DNA of 24,228 bases from the NCBI GenBank assembly GCA_947464365.1, contig CANHWS010000013.1, forward strand, positions 1-24,228. The letters run 5' to 3'. Each line of letters begins with the position of its first letter. Position 1 is the first letter of the stretch. The notes below the pieces were generated by a model. The model saw only the letters and a list, made by a program, of their open reading frames with translations, did no database searches and was not told the origin of the DNA. Shown in pieces: positions 1-6,849 of the stretch. The DNA is from Cytophagaceae bacterium. Its GTDB lineage: Bacteria > Bacteroidota > Bacteroidia > Cytophagales > Flexibacteraceae. The translations under genes were made by a program, and so were the position numbers.

Positions 1-575
1 AGCTCCCAAGCCATACCAGCCATTACATCGACAGCATCAGCGCCACCGACACCGATAGCGATCATGCCTAGGCCACCTGCGTTTGGCGTGTGCGAGTCTG
101 TTCCGATCATCATGCCGCCAGGGAAGGCGTAGTTCTCTAGAACGACTTGGTGAATAATACCAGCACCTGGCTTCCAGAACCCGATACCATATTTGTTAGA
201 AACCGAGGCTAAGAAATCATAAACCTCCTTGTTGGTATTTTTGGCTACCTCTAAGTCAGTATCAGCACCCACTTTTGCCTGGATCAGGTGATCACAGTGC
301 ACAGTGCTAGGGACGGCGACCTTAGCTTTACCAGCAGACATAAACTGAAGTAATGCCATTTGGGCCGTTGCGTCTTGCATTGCAACACGATCCGGAGCAA
401 AATCCACATAAGTCTTGCCACGCTCGAAGGCTTCTTTGGCCTCACCGTCAAAGAGGTGAGCGTACAAAATTTTCTCAGAAAGTGTCAGCGGACGGCCAAC
501 TGCCGAGCGGGCAGCGGCAATGCGGGCGGGCATCTGGGCATACAAGCCCTTTATCATCTCTATATCAAAAGCCAT
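1..575 (-). CDS. acn: Aconitate hydratase, N-terminal part (cut by window edge)
   Basis: Aconitase interconverts citrate and isocitrate in the cytoplasmic TCA cycle using a 4Fe-4S cluster. The reverse strand reads from an ATG at 575 as an open frame of 191 codons that runs off the left edge; it begins MAFDIEMIKGLYAQMPARI. Recognisable aconitase segments follow: FDGEAKEAFERGKTYVDFAP, VAMQDATAQMALLQFM, TVHCDHLIQAK, and GTDSHTPNAGGLGMIAIGVGG, the last being the conserved substrate and cluster-proximal region with its TDSHT motif. The pattern resembles the mitochondrial-type aconitase common in Bacteroidota more than AcnB, which is a family-level judgement. The cluster cysteines lie beyond the edge, so catalytic integrity cannot be checked. 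The gene is divergent from the cyanophycinase and has its own promoter-like box about 145 bases upstream. Confidence 0.93.
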   Translation of the reverse strand, partial: MAFDIEMIKGLYAQMPARIAAARSAVGRPLTLSEKILYAHLFDGEAKEAFERGKTYVDFAPDRVAMQDATAQMALLQFMSAGKAKVAVPSTVHCDHLIQAKVGADTDLEVAKNTNKEVYDFLASVSNKYGIGFWKPGAGIIHQVVLENYAFPGGMMIGTDSHTPNAGGLGMIAIGVGGADAVDVMAGMAWE

Positions 576-721
576 AAGCGGATTAGGTTGATATGAATGG
601 GGAAAAATTAGGTGACATGATGTTGGTAACGTCTGGTATGGATTTCCTAGCCATGACCTAAGGACGCCCCTGACCGACACTTGTGAAGACCGTTATGGTC
701 GCAGGATCGGATTTGGGTGCC

Positions 722-748
722 CAAAAGTAGGAAAAATGCCTGCACCAA
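722..748 (-). promoter_or_regulatory. Bacteroidota-type promoter, probably for aconitase
   Basis: Read on the minus strand, 729-722 is TACTTTTG, an exact match to the TAnnTTTG -7 box of Bacteroidota sigma factors. A TTG lies at 748-746, 16 bases upstream, slightly short of the usual spacing. Transcription would start near 716-719, giving a leader of roughly 143 bases before the aconitase ATG. Motif match only. Confidence 0.5.
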
Positions 749-803
749 TGACCACAAAATCTGGATTTAGATTATGCAATAAGCGGCAAGGGGTCGGGTT
801 TTC

Positions 804-816
804 TTTCCTACTTTTG
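804..816 (+). promoter_or_regulatory. Bacteroidota-type promoter box, probably for cyanophycinase
   Basis: The sequence TTTCCTACTTTTG contains the exact -7 box TACTTTTG at 809-816. Transcription would begin around 820-823, which supports translation from the ATG at 896 rather than the in-frame TTG at 821. I see no good TTG at the -33 position. The same 13 bases occur in the opposite orientation at 734-722. Confidence 0.5.
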
Positions 817-895
817 CCTTTTGGCAAGTAAGGGTTGGCATTGTCGACCCCTACACGGCCCGCTTGTTACATCTGAGGCACCCTATCCCCTAAGC

Positions 896-1774
896 ATGAC
901 CTATCCTAAAGGTAAACTTATCGCCATCGGCGGCAACGTAGATAAAGGCACTGATCCAGAAGGTGCTGCCAACTATCACGTGGTCAACTTCTTTAGCTCT
1001 GGTATTCTGAAGCGGATCATAACCGAAAGTCGTAAAGGCATTGACTCTCAGATAGAGGTCATCACGACTGCAAGCATGATCCCGGAAGAAGTTGGCAAGA
1101 GCTACGAAGAGGCATTTAGGCGCCTAGGATGCCCCAATGTAGGCCAACTACATATCCGGAATCGGGAGGATGCTCAACGTGCCGAATACGTCGAACGAGT
1201 AGCCAAGGCTGATACTGTTATGTTCACTGGAGGCAACCAGCTACGACTAAGCAGCATCTTTGGTGGGACAGAAGTAGCCCGGACGCTCAAGCGCAAGTAC
1301 CAACAAGAGGTCTTTCTGATCGCTGGTACAAGTGCTGGTGCAATGGTCATGAGCAACCCTATGATCTATGGCGGCGAAAGCCATGAGTCTTTGATGAAGG
1401 GCGAAGTCCACATCACGACCGGCCTTGGGCTGATAGAAAACGTGATTATAGATACCCATTTTGTCAAACGAGGTCGGTTTGGTAGACTCGCACAGTCTGT
1501 TGCGGCCAACCCAGGCTGCCTTGGCATCGGTCTAGGTGATGACACTGGGGTCTTGATCCAGAACGGGCACCACATCGAAACGGTCGGCAGTGGTCTTGTC
1601 CTGATGTTTGACGGACACAGTATTGGCCATACCAATATTGCTGATCTACCTGAGGGCTACCCTATAGCCATCGAGAATTTGATCGTCCACGTTTTAGCCA
1701 AGGGTTACATGTATGATATCGAATCTCGCAAGTTTATCCCTACCCTAGAGCCCGTCATTGACGATGCTGATTAA
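896..1774 (+). CDS. cphB: Cyanophycinase (peptidase family S51)
   Basis: Cyanophycinase hydrolyses the storage polymer cyanophycin (multi-L-arginyl-poly-L-aspartate) to beta-Asp-Arg dipeptides. The 292-residue protein carries the family's features: IAIGGNVDKG near the N-terminus, FTGGNQLRLSSIFGGT around residues 110-125, and the nucleophile motif GTSAGAMVMS with Ser at about residue 146, followed by GLGLIENVIIDTHFVKRGRFGRL, where conserved His and Arg residues are expected. The ATG at 896 was chosen because homologues start just before the GKLIAIGGN strand and because the likely promoter at 809-816 leaves no leader for the TTG at 821. No cyanophycin synthetase or isoaspartyl dipeptidase is in the window, so the true substrate is inferred. 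Some S51 relatives are aspartyl dipeptidases (PepE), but the length and motifs favour cyanophycinase. Confidence 0.88.
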   Translation: MTYPKGKLIAIGGNVDKGTDPEGAANYHVVNFFSSGILKRIITESRKGIDSQIEVITTASMIPEEVGKSYEEAFRRLGCPNVGQLHIRNREDAQRAEYVERVAKADTVMFTGGNQLRLSSIFGGTEVARTLKRKYQQEVFLIAGTSAGAMVMSNPMIYGGESHESLMKGEVHITTGLGLIENVIIDTHFVKRGRFGRLAQSVAANPGCLGIGLGDDTGVLIQNGHHIETVGSGLVLMFDGHSIGHTNIADLPEGYPIAIENLIVHVLAKGYMYDIESRKFIPTLEPVIDDAD

Positions 1775-1876
1775 TTCAGCTGTCAGTCACGATCTCATTC
1801 CAAGCCCACCCTATTGTATCGAAGTGCCTTTGTGCCAAATTTTATCCTCGCCATAAGTTAACATCACTAAGCCAAA

Positions 1877-4477
1877 ATGGCTGGTATCGGGTCTCGCAAT
1901 TCAGAAAATCAGGCGACTATTGGCATCAAGAAGCCACGTCATGCCCACAGGCCGAAGCCGCAATGGTTGCTTTTGCTTGAGGACAAGCGCGCCATCAAGT
2001 CTGTCGGGATGCTGGAAGTGATAGGTTCCTTACTCCTGATTCTGGCCTGTATTTCTTACCTGTTCACAGGGGTTGAGGATCAGAGTTTTATCCTAGGGAC
2101 AAGCACCGCACCCTATAGCGAAGTGGCCAAAGACACCGAAAACTGGATAGGCATCATTGGGGCTTATTGTTCGCATTGGTTGCTTTATACCGGCATCGGT
2201 ATAGGGGCCTTTCTGCTCCTTGTCATTGTTCTGATCCATGGAGTCAAGACCCTGTTCAAGATCGAAAGCATCAACATACGGTCGGTCAATAACTTCTGTT
2301 TGTTTTGGGCCTTTTGGCTTTCAATCACGCTTAGCTTCTTGTTTCTGGTCACTGACATTGACGTGTCATACACCTATCTAGGCGGATCAATCGGATACGA
2401 GCTTGCGGTTTTCTTGTTCGGACTCGTCGGTTGGGGCTTACCAGTCTTGATTTTAGTGGCTGCTGTGCTGCATTTTGTCTGGTATTTTGGGATGGTAAGT
2501 TGGCCAAACCTATGGGGCAGCCAACAGTTAACAGAACCTGGACCAGACCTCGAAGTAGTCCCAGAGGTAGGCAAACCAAGGGTAAGATCTAGCACCAACG
2601 TTGGTCGTAATAAGTCACGTTTAGATGATGACGTTGATACCGAGGAGGACGATACAGACGATTTAGACCAAGACGATATTGAGGTGGTTGATCCTTTCGG
2701 ATCAGGGGAGGAAGGCAGTATGGTGGACAAGTTTGGGCATGGCAACGGAGCCAATGCCCAAAGTTATAGCTCAAACGCCGAGCCAGCTTCTACCCTATTT
2801 ACCTACGAGCGTCCTGCTGGCACCCCTCCCATTAGCTTGCCATTTACGCCAAGCACCACCACAGGCCCAGGGTTTGAGATCATCAAACCTCCAGTGGTAG
2901 CCTCAGAGCCAATCCTCGAGTTTGAGGCCATCACCCGTGTCGAAAACGAACCAACAGCGCGCAAGGTCGAGAACTATGACCCTACCTTGGATCTTAGTTC
3001 CTACCAGCATCCAGTACTGCCGCTCTTGAACCAAGCGCCACAGCAAACCTTCGAGGTTGATGAGGACGAACTAGCCGCCAATAAGGACCGGATCCTAGAA
3101 ACCCTAGGCAACTATGGTGTAAGTATTGCGACGATCAAAGCCACAATTGGACCAACAGTTACCCTTTACGAGATTGTTCCTGAAGCTGGTGTGCGGGTCA
3201 GCAAAATCAAGAACCTTGAGGACGATATTGCTTTGAGCCTTGCAGCCCTCGGGATCAGGATTATTGCGCCAATGCCAGGACGTGGCACAATTGGCATCGA
3301 GGTCCCAAACAAAAGGCGCGAAACGGTCTATCTGAGCTCGGTCATGACGACTGAGAAATTCATGCGGAGCACGATGGATTTGCCTATTGTCCTTGGCAAA
3401 ACAATCAGTAATGAGGTAATGGTTGTCGATCTGGCCCGCATGCCTCACCTCCTGATGGCAGGTGCCACAGGCCAAGGCAAGTCCGTTGGTATCAACATCT
3501 TGTTGACGTCCCTCTTGTTCAAGAAACACCCATCGCAGCTCAAGTTGGTCTTGGTTGACCCCAAAAAGGTTGAGCTGTCAGTCTATAGCAAGATCGAGAA
3601 CCACTTCTTGGCCAAGCTTCCTGGCGATGATGAGGCCATCATTACCGATACACGGAAGGTGGTCCATACGCTCAACTCCCTATGTGAGGAGATGGATACC
3701 CGCTACTTACTGCTTAAAGACGCAGGCTGCCGGAATATCAAGGAATACAACGAAAAATTCATCGAACGACGCTTATTGCCAACCAAGGGTCACAAGTTCT
3801 TGCCCTTCATTGTACTGGTGATTGATGAGCTGGCCGACCTCATGATGACTGCTGGCAAAGAGGTCGAAACACCAATTGCACGACTTGCACAGCTGGCTAG
3901 GGCTATTGGTATCCACCTTGTGGTAGCCACGCAGCGCCCCTCGGTAAACGTCATTACTGGTCTGATTAAGGCCAACTTCCCAGCTAGGTTATCCTTTAAG
4001 GTGACTAGCAAGGTCGATTCACGCACCATCCTTGATGCTGGTGGTGCAGAGCAACTTGTGGGCCAAGGCGATATGTTGCTCTCCCAAGGTTCGGAGATTA
4101 TTAGGCTTCAGTGCCCATTTGTAGATACGCCAGAGGTAGAGCGCATCTGTGACTATATCGGTGGGCAAAAAGGGTATGACCAAGCATACGAGCTACCAGT
4201 AGTCGAAAGCATGGACGAGGGTGACAAAGGCGACTTTGATCCATCAGAGATTGACCCACTCTTTGCAGAGGCAGCCAGGATAATCGTCAATATGCAGATC
4301 GGGAGTACGTCTCAGCTACAACGTAAACTTAAGCTAGGCTACAACCGTGCTGGCCGATTAATGGACCAACTACAACAATATGGCATTGTGGGCGCAAACC
4401 AAGGCAGCAAACCACGCGAAGTCCTTATCGCTGAGCCAGACTTCCTTGAGGCAAGGCTGCGTGAGTTGGGGATGTAA
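1877..4477 (+). CDS. ftsK: DNA translocase FtsK
   Basis: FtsK is a septum-anchored hexameric ATPase that pumps chromosomal DNA during division and activates XerCD at dif. The 866-residue protein has about four membrane segments (roughly residues 43-65, 97-120, 138-158, 170-205). A low-complexity linker (about 215-385) follows, with an acidic stretch rich in Asp and Glu near residues 250-280. The RecA-like motor carries Walker A GATGQGKS at 529-536 and Walker B VIDELADL with Asp650 and Glu651, followed by VVATQRPSVNVITGLIKANF. The C-terminal winged-helix gamma domain starts near DPLFAEAARIIVNMQ and contains STSQLQRKLKLGYNRAGRLMDQL, which recognises the KOPS orientation sequences in characterised FtsK. 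All parts appear intact. It is separated from the cyanophycinase by 102 bases with no terminator seen, so co-transcription is possible. Confidence 0.96.
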   Translation: MAGIGSRNSENQATIGIKKPRHAHRPKPQWLLLLEDKRAIKSVGMLEVIGSLLLILACISYLFTGVEDQSFILGTSTAPYSEVAKDTENWIGIIGAYCSHWLLYTGIGIGAFLLLVIVLIHGVKTLFKIESINIRSVNNFCLFWAFWLSITLSFLFLVTDIDVSYTYLGGSIGYELAVFLFGLVGWGLPVLILVAAVLHFVWYFGMVSWPNLWGSQQLTEPGPDLEVVPEVGKPRVRSSTNVGRNKSRLDDDVDTEEDDTDDLDQDDIEVVDPFGSGEEGSMVDKFGHGNGANAQSYSSNAEPASTLFTYERPAGTPPISLPFTPSTTTGPGFEIIKPPVVASEPILEFEAITRVENEPTARKVENYDPTLDLSSYQHPVLPLLNQAPQQTFEVDEDELAANKDRILETLGNYGVSIATIKATIGPTVTLYEIVPEAGVRVSKIKNLEDDIALSLAALGIRIIAPMPGRGTIGIEVPNKRRETVYLSSVMTTEKFMRSTMDLPIVLGKTISNEVMVVDLARMPHLLMAGATGQGKSVGINILLTSLLFKKHPSQLKLVLVDPKKVELSVYSKIENHFLAKLPGDDEAIITDTRKVVHTLNSLCEEMDTRYLLLKDAGCRNIKEYNEKFIERRLLPTKGHKFLPFIVLVIDELADLMMTAGKEVETPIARLAQLARAIGIHLVVATQRPSVNVITGLIKANFPARLSFKVTSKVDSRTILDAGGAEQLVGQGDMLLSQGSEIIRLQCPFVDTPEVERICDYIGGQKGYDQAYELPVVESMDEGDKGDFDPSEIDPLFAEAARIIVNMQIGSTSQLQRKLKLGYNRAGRLMDQLQQYGIVGANQGSKPREVLIAEPDFLEARLRELGM

Positions 4478-4641
4478 GCGACAACCCTAACCGATTGAGA
4501 TTGGTGATGATGTTTTGCGGTTTAGGGCCTCGAAAAAAGTGGCCACGGTTATTGGGATATGTTTACCTCACATCACAAAACAATCTTTGCAGATTAAGTC
4601 TTTGGCATACCTGAAGAGGTAATTGGCCAACTTTCTGTTAT

Positions 4642-4696
4642 GTCCAAAAATGGAGAGACCTCCAGACTAAAATGGGTTCCCAGATATTGTTTGGAC
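4642..4696. other. Structured element between convergent genes
   Basis: An outer 7-base stem (GTCCAAA at 4642-4648 with TTTGGAC at 4690-4696) encloses a perfect 5-base hairpin TGGAG-AGAC-CTCCA (4651-4664) and a short palindrome TGGGTTCCCA (4673-4682). On paper this resembles a small three-way junction. It lies between the 3' ends of ftsK and the minus-strand gene at 4710-5045, so a terminator or 3' processing role is the simplest reading. There is no classic U-tract, only TTGTTATTT after it on the plus strand. Confidence 0.35.
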
Positions 4697-4709
4697 TTGT
4701 TATTTAAAA

Positions 4710-5045
4710 CTAGTTATTCGCCTCCCCTTCAATGACAACCCCCTGCCGGTCAATCGAAAGCTGATTACCTGCCTCTGATTGGTCTTGAGCCAAAAGGTCG
4801 GCAAGTAGTTTGCGCGATTTGTCCGTGAATTTGGCTTGGCTTAACTCAACGTTTCGGAGGATATCCACAAGGCAGTTGACCTTACCTTCGAGCGGGTAAT
4901 AGGCATTGACCAAAACCATTTTGGTATCCTTCAGGACACAATAACCACTCTTGAAGTTACCCTTCTCATATCGCAACATATAGTCGCTTTCAGCAAAAAG
5001 GTCTTCGAGCTTGTGCAAAAAATGGGGTGTGTACTTGATGACCAT
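4710..5045 (-). CDS. Small conserved protein of unknown function
   Basis: This 111-residue protein reads MVIKYTPHFLHKLEDLFAES, then LRYEKGNFKSGYCVLKDTK and a stretch ending MVLVNAYYPLEGKVNCLVDI. The pattern, especially the GNFKSGYCVL core, resembles a small soluble protein I recall as conserved in Bacteroidota with no assigned function. I see no signal peptide, membrane segment or known catalytic motif, and the C-terminal 25 residues (from about QSEAGNQ) look disordered. The ATG at 5045 lies about 38 bases downstream of an exact TAnnTTTG box, which supports this start. It converges on ftsK and is divergent from the DUF6787-like gene. Confidence 0.75.
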   Translation of the reverse strand: MVIKYTPHFLHKLEDLFAESDYMLRYEKGNFKSGYCVLKDTKMVLVNAYYPLEGKVNCLVDILRNVELSQAKFTDKSRKLLADLLAQDQSEAGNQLSIDRQGVVIEGEANN

Positions 5046-5082
5046 CAGGACTTAGGGGCTAGGCGTACTACAAAGTAGGATT

Positions 5083-5090
5083 CAAATTTA
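5083..5090 (-). promoter_or_regulatory. Promoter -7 box for the small gene at 4710-5045
   Basis: On the minus strand 5090-5083 reads TAAATTTG, an exact TAnnTTTG box, and transcription would start about 30-35 bases before the ATG at 5045. No convincing TTG is seen at the -33 position, so this rests on the -7 box and its placement. Confidence 0.45.
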
Positions 5091-5283
5091 GGCAAAAGGA
5101 AATGACCCAGAACCGACCTTTGCAATCTGTATGCCCACCTAATACGTTGGTATGGTAGGACAGTAACAGATCAACGTGGTCAAAAAGTTGTAATTAGGCA
5201 CTTAAGCTGGGCTCTTGAACTAAATTCTGCATCCTTATCAAACCAAGGGGTACCCACGAAAACCACCCAAATAGCAATCGTGG

Positions 5284-5315
5284 TTTGCGGCTTGCTTACT
5301 CTAGCCTTACCTTTG
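5284..5315 (+). promoter_or_regulatory. Promoter for the DUF6787-like gene
   Basis: TTTG at 5284-5287 and TACCTTTG at 5308-5315 are separated by 20 bases, a good fit to the Bacteroidota TTTG/TAnnTTTG promoter. The predicted start, near 5319-5322, lies after the GTG at 5280, so translation must begin at the ATG at 5337, with a leader of about 16 bases. Confidence 0.55.
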
Positions 5316-5336
5316 TCAGGACCTCGATTTCAACTT

Positions 5337-5696
5337 ATGTCAGATACGTACGAAGCTAACAAAACGCATAAAGCAGCTACCATCAACCCTGGCTTTGTAG
5401 CCAAACTTAAGCTACGCTGGCAACTGGAGTCTAACCTGCAGGTGTTTTTGGTCCTGTTGACTTTTACACTGACTGGGAGCACGGTAGCATACCTACGCAA
5501 ATCGATCTTTTTGTGGTTTGGTTTCACACCAGACACGCCATGGTATGTCAAGACGGTGACTTACATCTTGGTGGTGTTTCCGCTATACCAAGTCCTGATT
5601 CTGGTCTATGGCAGCATTTTGGGCCAGTTTTCCTTCTTCTGGAACTACGAAAAGAAAATGATCTCACGCTTCAGGCGTAAGCGGAAGGCCCAATAG
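5337..5696 (+). CDS. Small membrane protein, DUF6787-like
   Basis: This 119-residue protein has a conserved LKLRWQLESNLQVFLVLLTF entry into a first membrane helix (about 35-53), ending TGSTVAYLRK. A second hydrophobic segment spans about 71-95 (VKTVTYILVVFPLYQVLILV), and the protein continues GSILGQFSFFWNYEKKMISR with a basic tail. This matches, from memory, the DUF6787 family of Bacteroidota, whose members are sometimes loosely labelled as diacylglyceryl transferases; no Lgt catalytic motif is visible and the function is unknown. The ATG at 5337 is preferred over an in-frame GTG at 5280 because a promoter sits between them. The last 33 bases overlap the 3' end of menE on the opposite strand. 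Confidence 0.75.
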   Translation: MSDTYEANKTHKAATINPGFVAKLKLRWQLESNLQVFLVLLTFTLTGSTVAYLRKSIFLWFGFTPDTPWYVKTVTYILVVFPLYQVLILVYGSILGQFSFFWNYEKKMISRFRRKRKAQ

Positions 5697-6794
5697 GGTC
5701 AAAACCTGTGCTTGGTTAGCGATAAAGTCTATTTTTCCTGTTGGGGTCCGTAAAAATGCAGGCACATTCATTATGGCCTTAGGCATCTTGTAACGGTCTA
5801 TTAGCTCCAGCTCGGCTACCAGGCTTGTCCTCAACTCAGCCAAGAGGTTGATTTCGGACTCTCCCAGACCTTCCAGAATAAGTACAAGCTGTTGACCAAG
5901 TCGAACATCTGGGACGGCGGTTACCCAATAGCTTCGGCCATCAAAATGGCGCTTCATGACTGGTGCAATTTGTTGCTCCACCCAGTCGACACTGACTTTG
6001 AGCCCACCAGTGTTGAAGACACGATCTGCCCTCCCAAGATATACAAGCAATCGACCATCGATTTTAACTATGTCATTGGTCGTGATCCAATTGTTGTCCG
6101 TGACATCTGCCTGTATCATTAAGCAACCTCGCTCATCTTGCTGAACCTGGATGTTGTCAAATAGCTTGTAGGCAGCTGCACCATCAAGAATTGCAGCTTG
6201 CTGGCCCAGTTTCATTAGGGCAACGTGACTTGCTGTTTCGCTCATGCCATAACCAATCCAGACCTCTAGTCCATGATCTTTAATATGGGCATCTAGGGTC
6301 GGATCGACTGGAGCACCACCGAGGAGAATTTGGCGACAAGTGGACTTTAGCCTTGGCAGACTGTAGGCCAATGCTGACTGAAACTGCATCGGCACCATTG
6401 ATACAAAGTCAAAGTTTACATCAGGGGGGATCCAACCGAAAGGATCAGATGCTGGAGCGACGACATAGCAATCGGCATCGAGTTTGGTCGCACGATAGAG
6501 CATCATGAACCCTGCGATGTATGCCACATTGAGACAACACAAAAAGGTCTGTCCTGATACCAGTCCGAAGTAATGGGCAGTGTTATGGACGCTAGCCTCT
6601 AGCTGTTGTCTTTTTAGACGAACCTTTTGCGGAATCCCTGTGGAACCCGAGGTAGTAAACTGGAAGACATCACGACCAGCCATAATTTGGTACCACAACC
6701 CTACAACTTCGTGCTCGTACTCACTGAGAGAGAAGTTAGCTTGTACGTCAAGGTTGTGGCTGTCGAGGTAGCCATTTTGAAGGTAAAGCCTCAT
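5664..6794 (-). CDS. menE: o-Succinylbenzoate-CoA ligase (MenE-like acyl-adenylate enzyme)
   Basis: MenE activates o-succinylbenzoate with ATP and CoA in menaquinone synthesis. The 376-residue protein has the ANL-superfamily motifs: TTSGSTGIPQK (47-57, phosphate-binding loop), LLGGAPVDPTL, WIGYGMSETASHVA (substrate and adenylate motif), GRADRVFNTGGLKVSVDWVE (hinge and C-terminal lid) and the catalytic Lys354 in RTPTGKIDF. The short length, with a reduced N-terminal subdomain, is typical of the compact MenE of Bacteroidota, and the start codon gives a standard N-terminus. It is the last gene of the minus-strand run, 55 bases after lpxB. No other men gene is in the window, so the substrate is assigned by family resemblance. 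A different acyl-CoA ligase is possible but less likely. Confidence 0.83.
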   Translation of the reverse strand: MRLYLQNGYLDSHNLDVQANFSLSEYEHEVVGLWYQIMAGRDVFQFTTSGSTGIPQKVRLKRQQLEASVHNTAHYFGLVSGQTFLCCLNVAYIAGFMMLYRATKLDADCYVVAPASDPFGWIPPDVNFDFVSMVPMQFQSALAYSLPRLKSTCRQILLGGAPVDPTLDAHIKDHGLEVWIGYGMSETASHVALMKLGQQAAILDGAAAYKLFDNIQVQQDERGCLMIQADVTDNNWITTNDIVKIDGRLLVYLGRADRVFNTGGLKVSVDWVEQQIAPVMKRHFDGRSYWVTAVPDVRLGQQLVLILEGLGESEINLLAELRTSLVAELELIDRYKMPKAIMNVPAFLRTPTGKIDFIANQAQVLTLLGLPLTPEA

Positions 6795-6849
6795 GTTTAT
6801 TGACTTGACATCTTATAGACAGTGGGGGTCTATTATGCAAAGGGATCGC

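Larger units (their letters stand above)
576..895. other. Divergent intergenic region, no gene recognised
   Basis: This 320-base stretch separates aconitase from cyanophycinase. It holds the two divergent promoter boxes (722-729 minus, 809-816 plus) and the probable aconitase leader. The leader contains a 23-codon minus-strand reading frame from an ATG at 654 to a stop at 583-585, which may be chance. No RNA gene or repeat beyond the shared promoter core is evident. Confidence 0.6.

Noticed and set aside
353..596. Two short plus-strand open frames opposite the aconitase start
   Set aside because: The minus strand here codes a clear aconitase N-terminus; the plus-strand products look random.
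3104..3529. A 141-codon minus-strand open frame inside ftsK, and others of up to 126 codons near 2374-2754
   Set aside because: They lie antisense to well-conserved ftsK sequence and show no domain, signal or homology pattern; they are reading-frame shadows.
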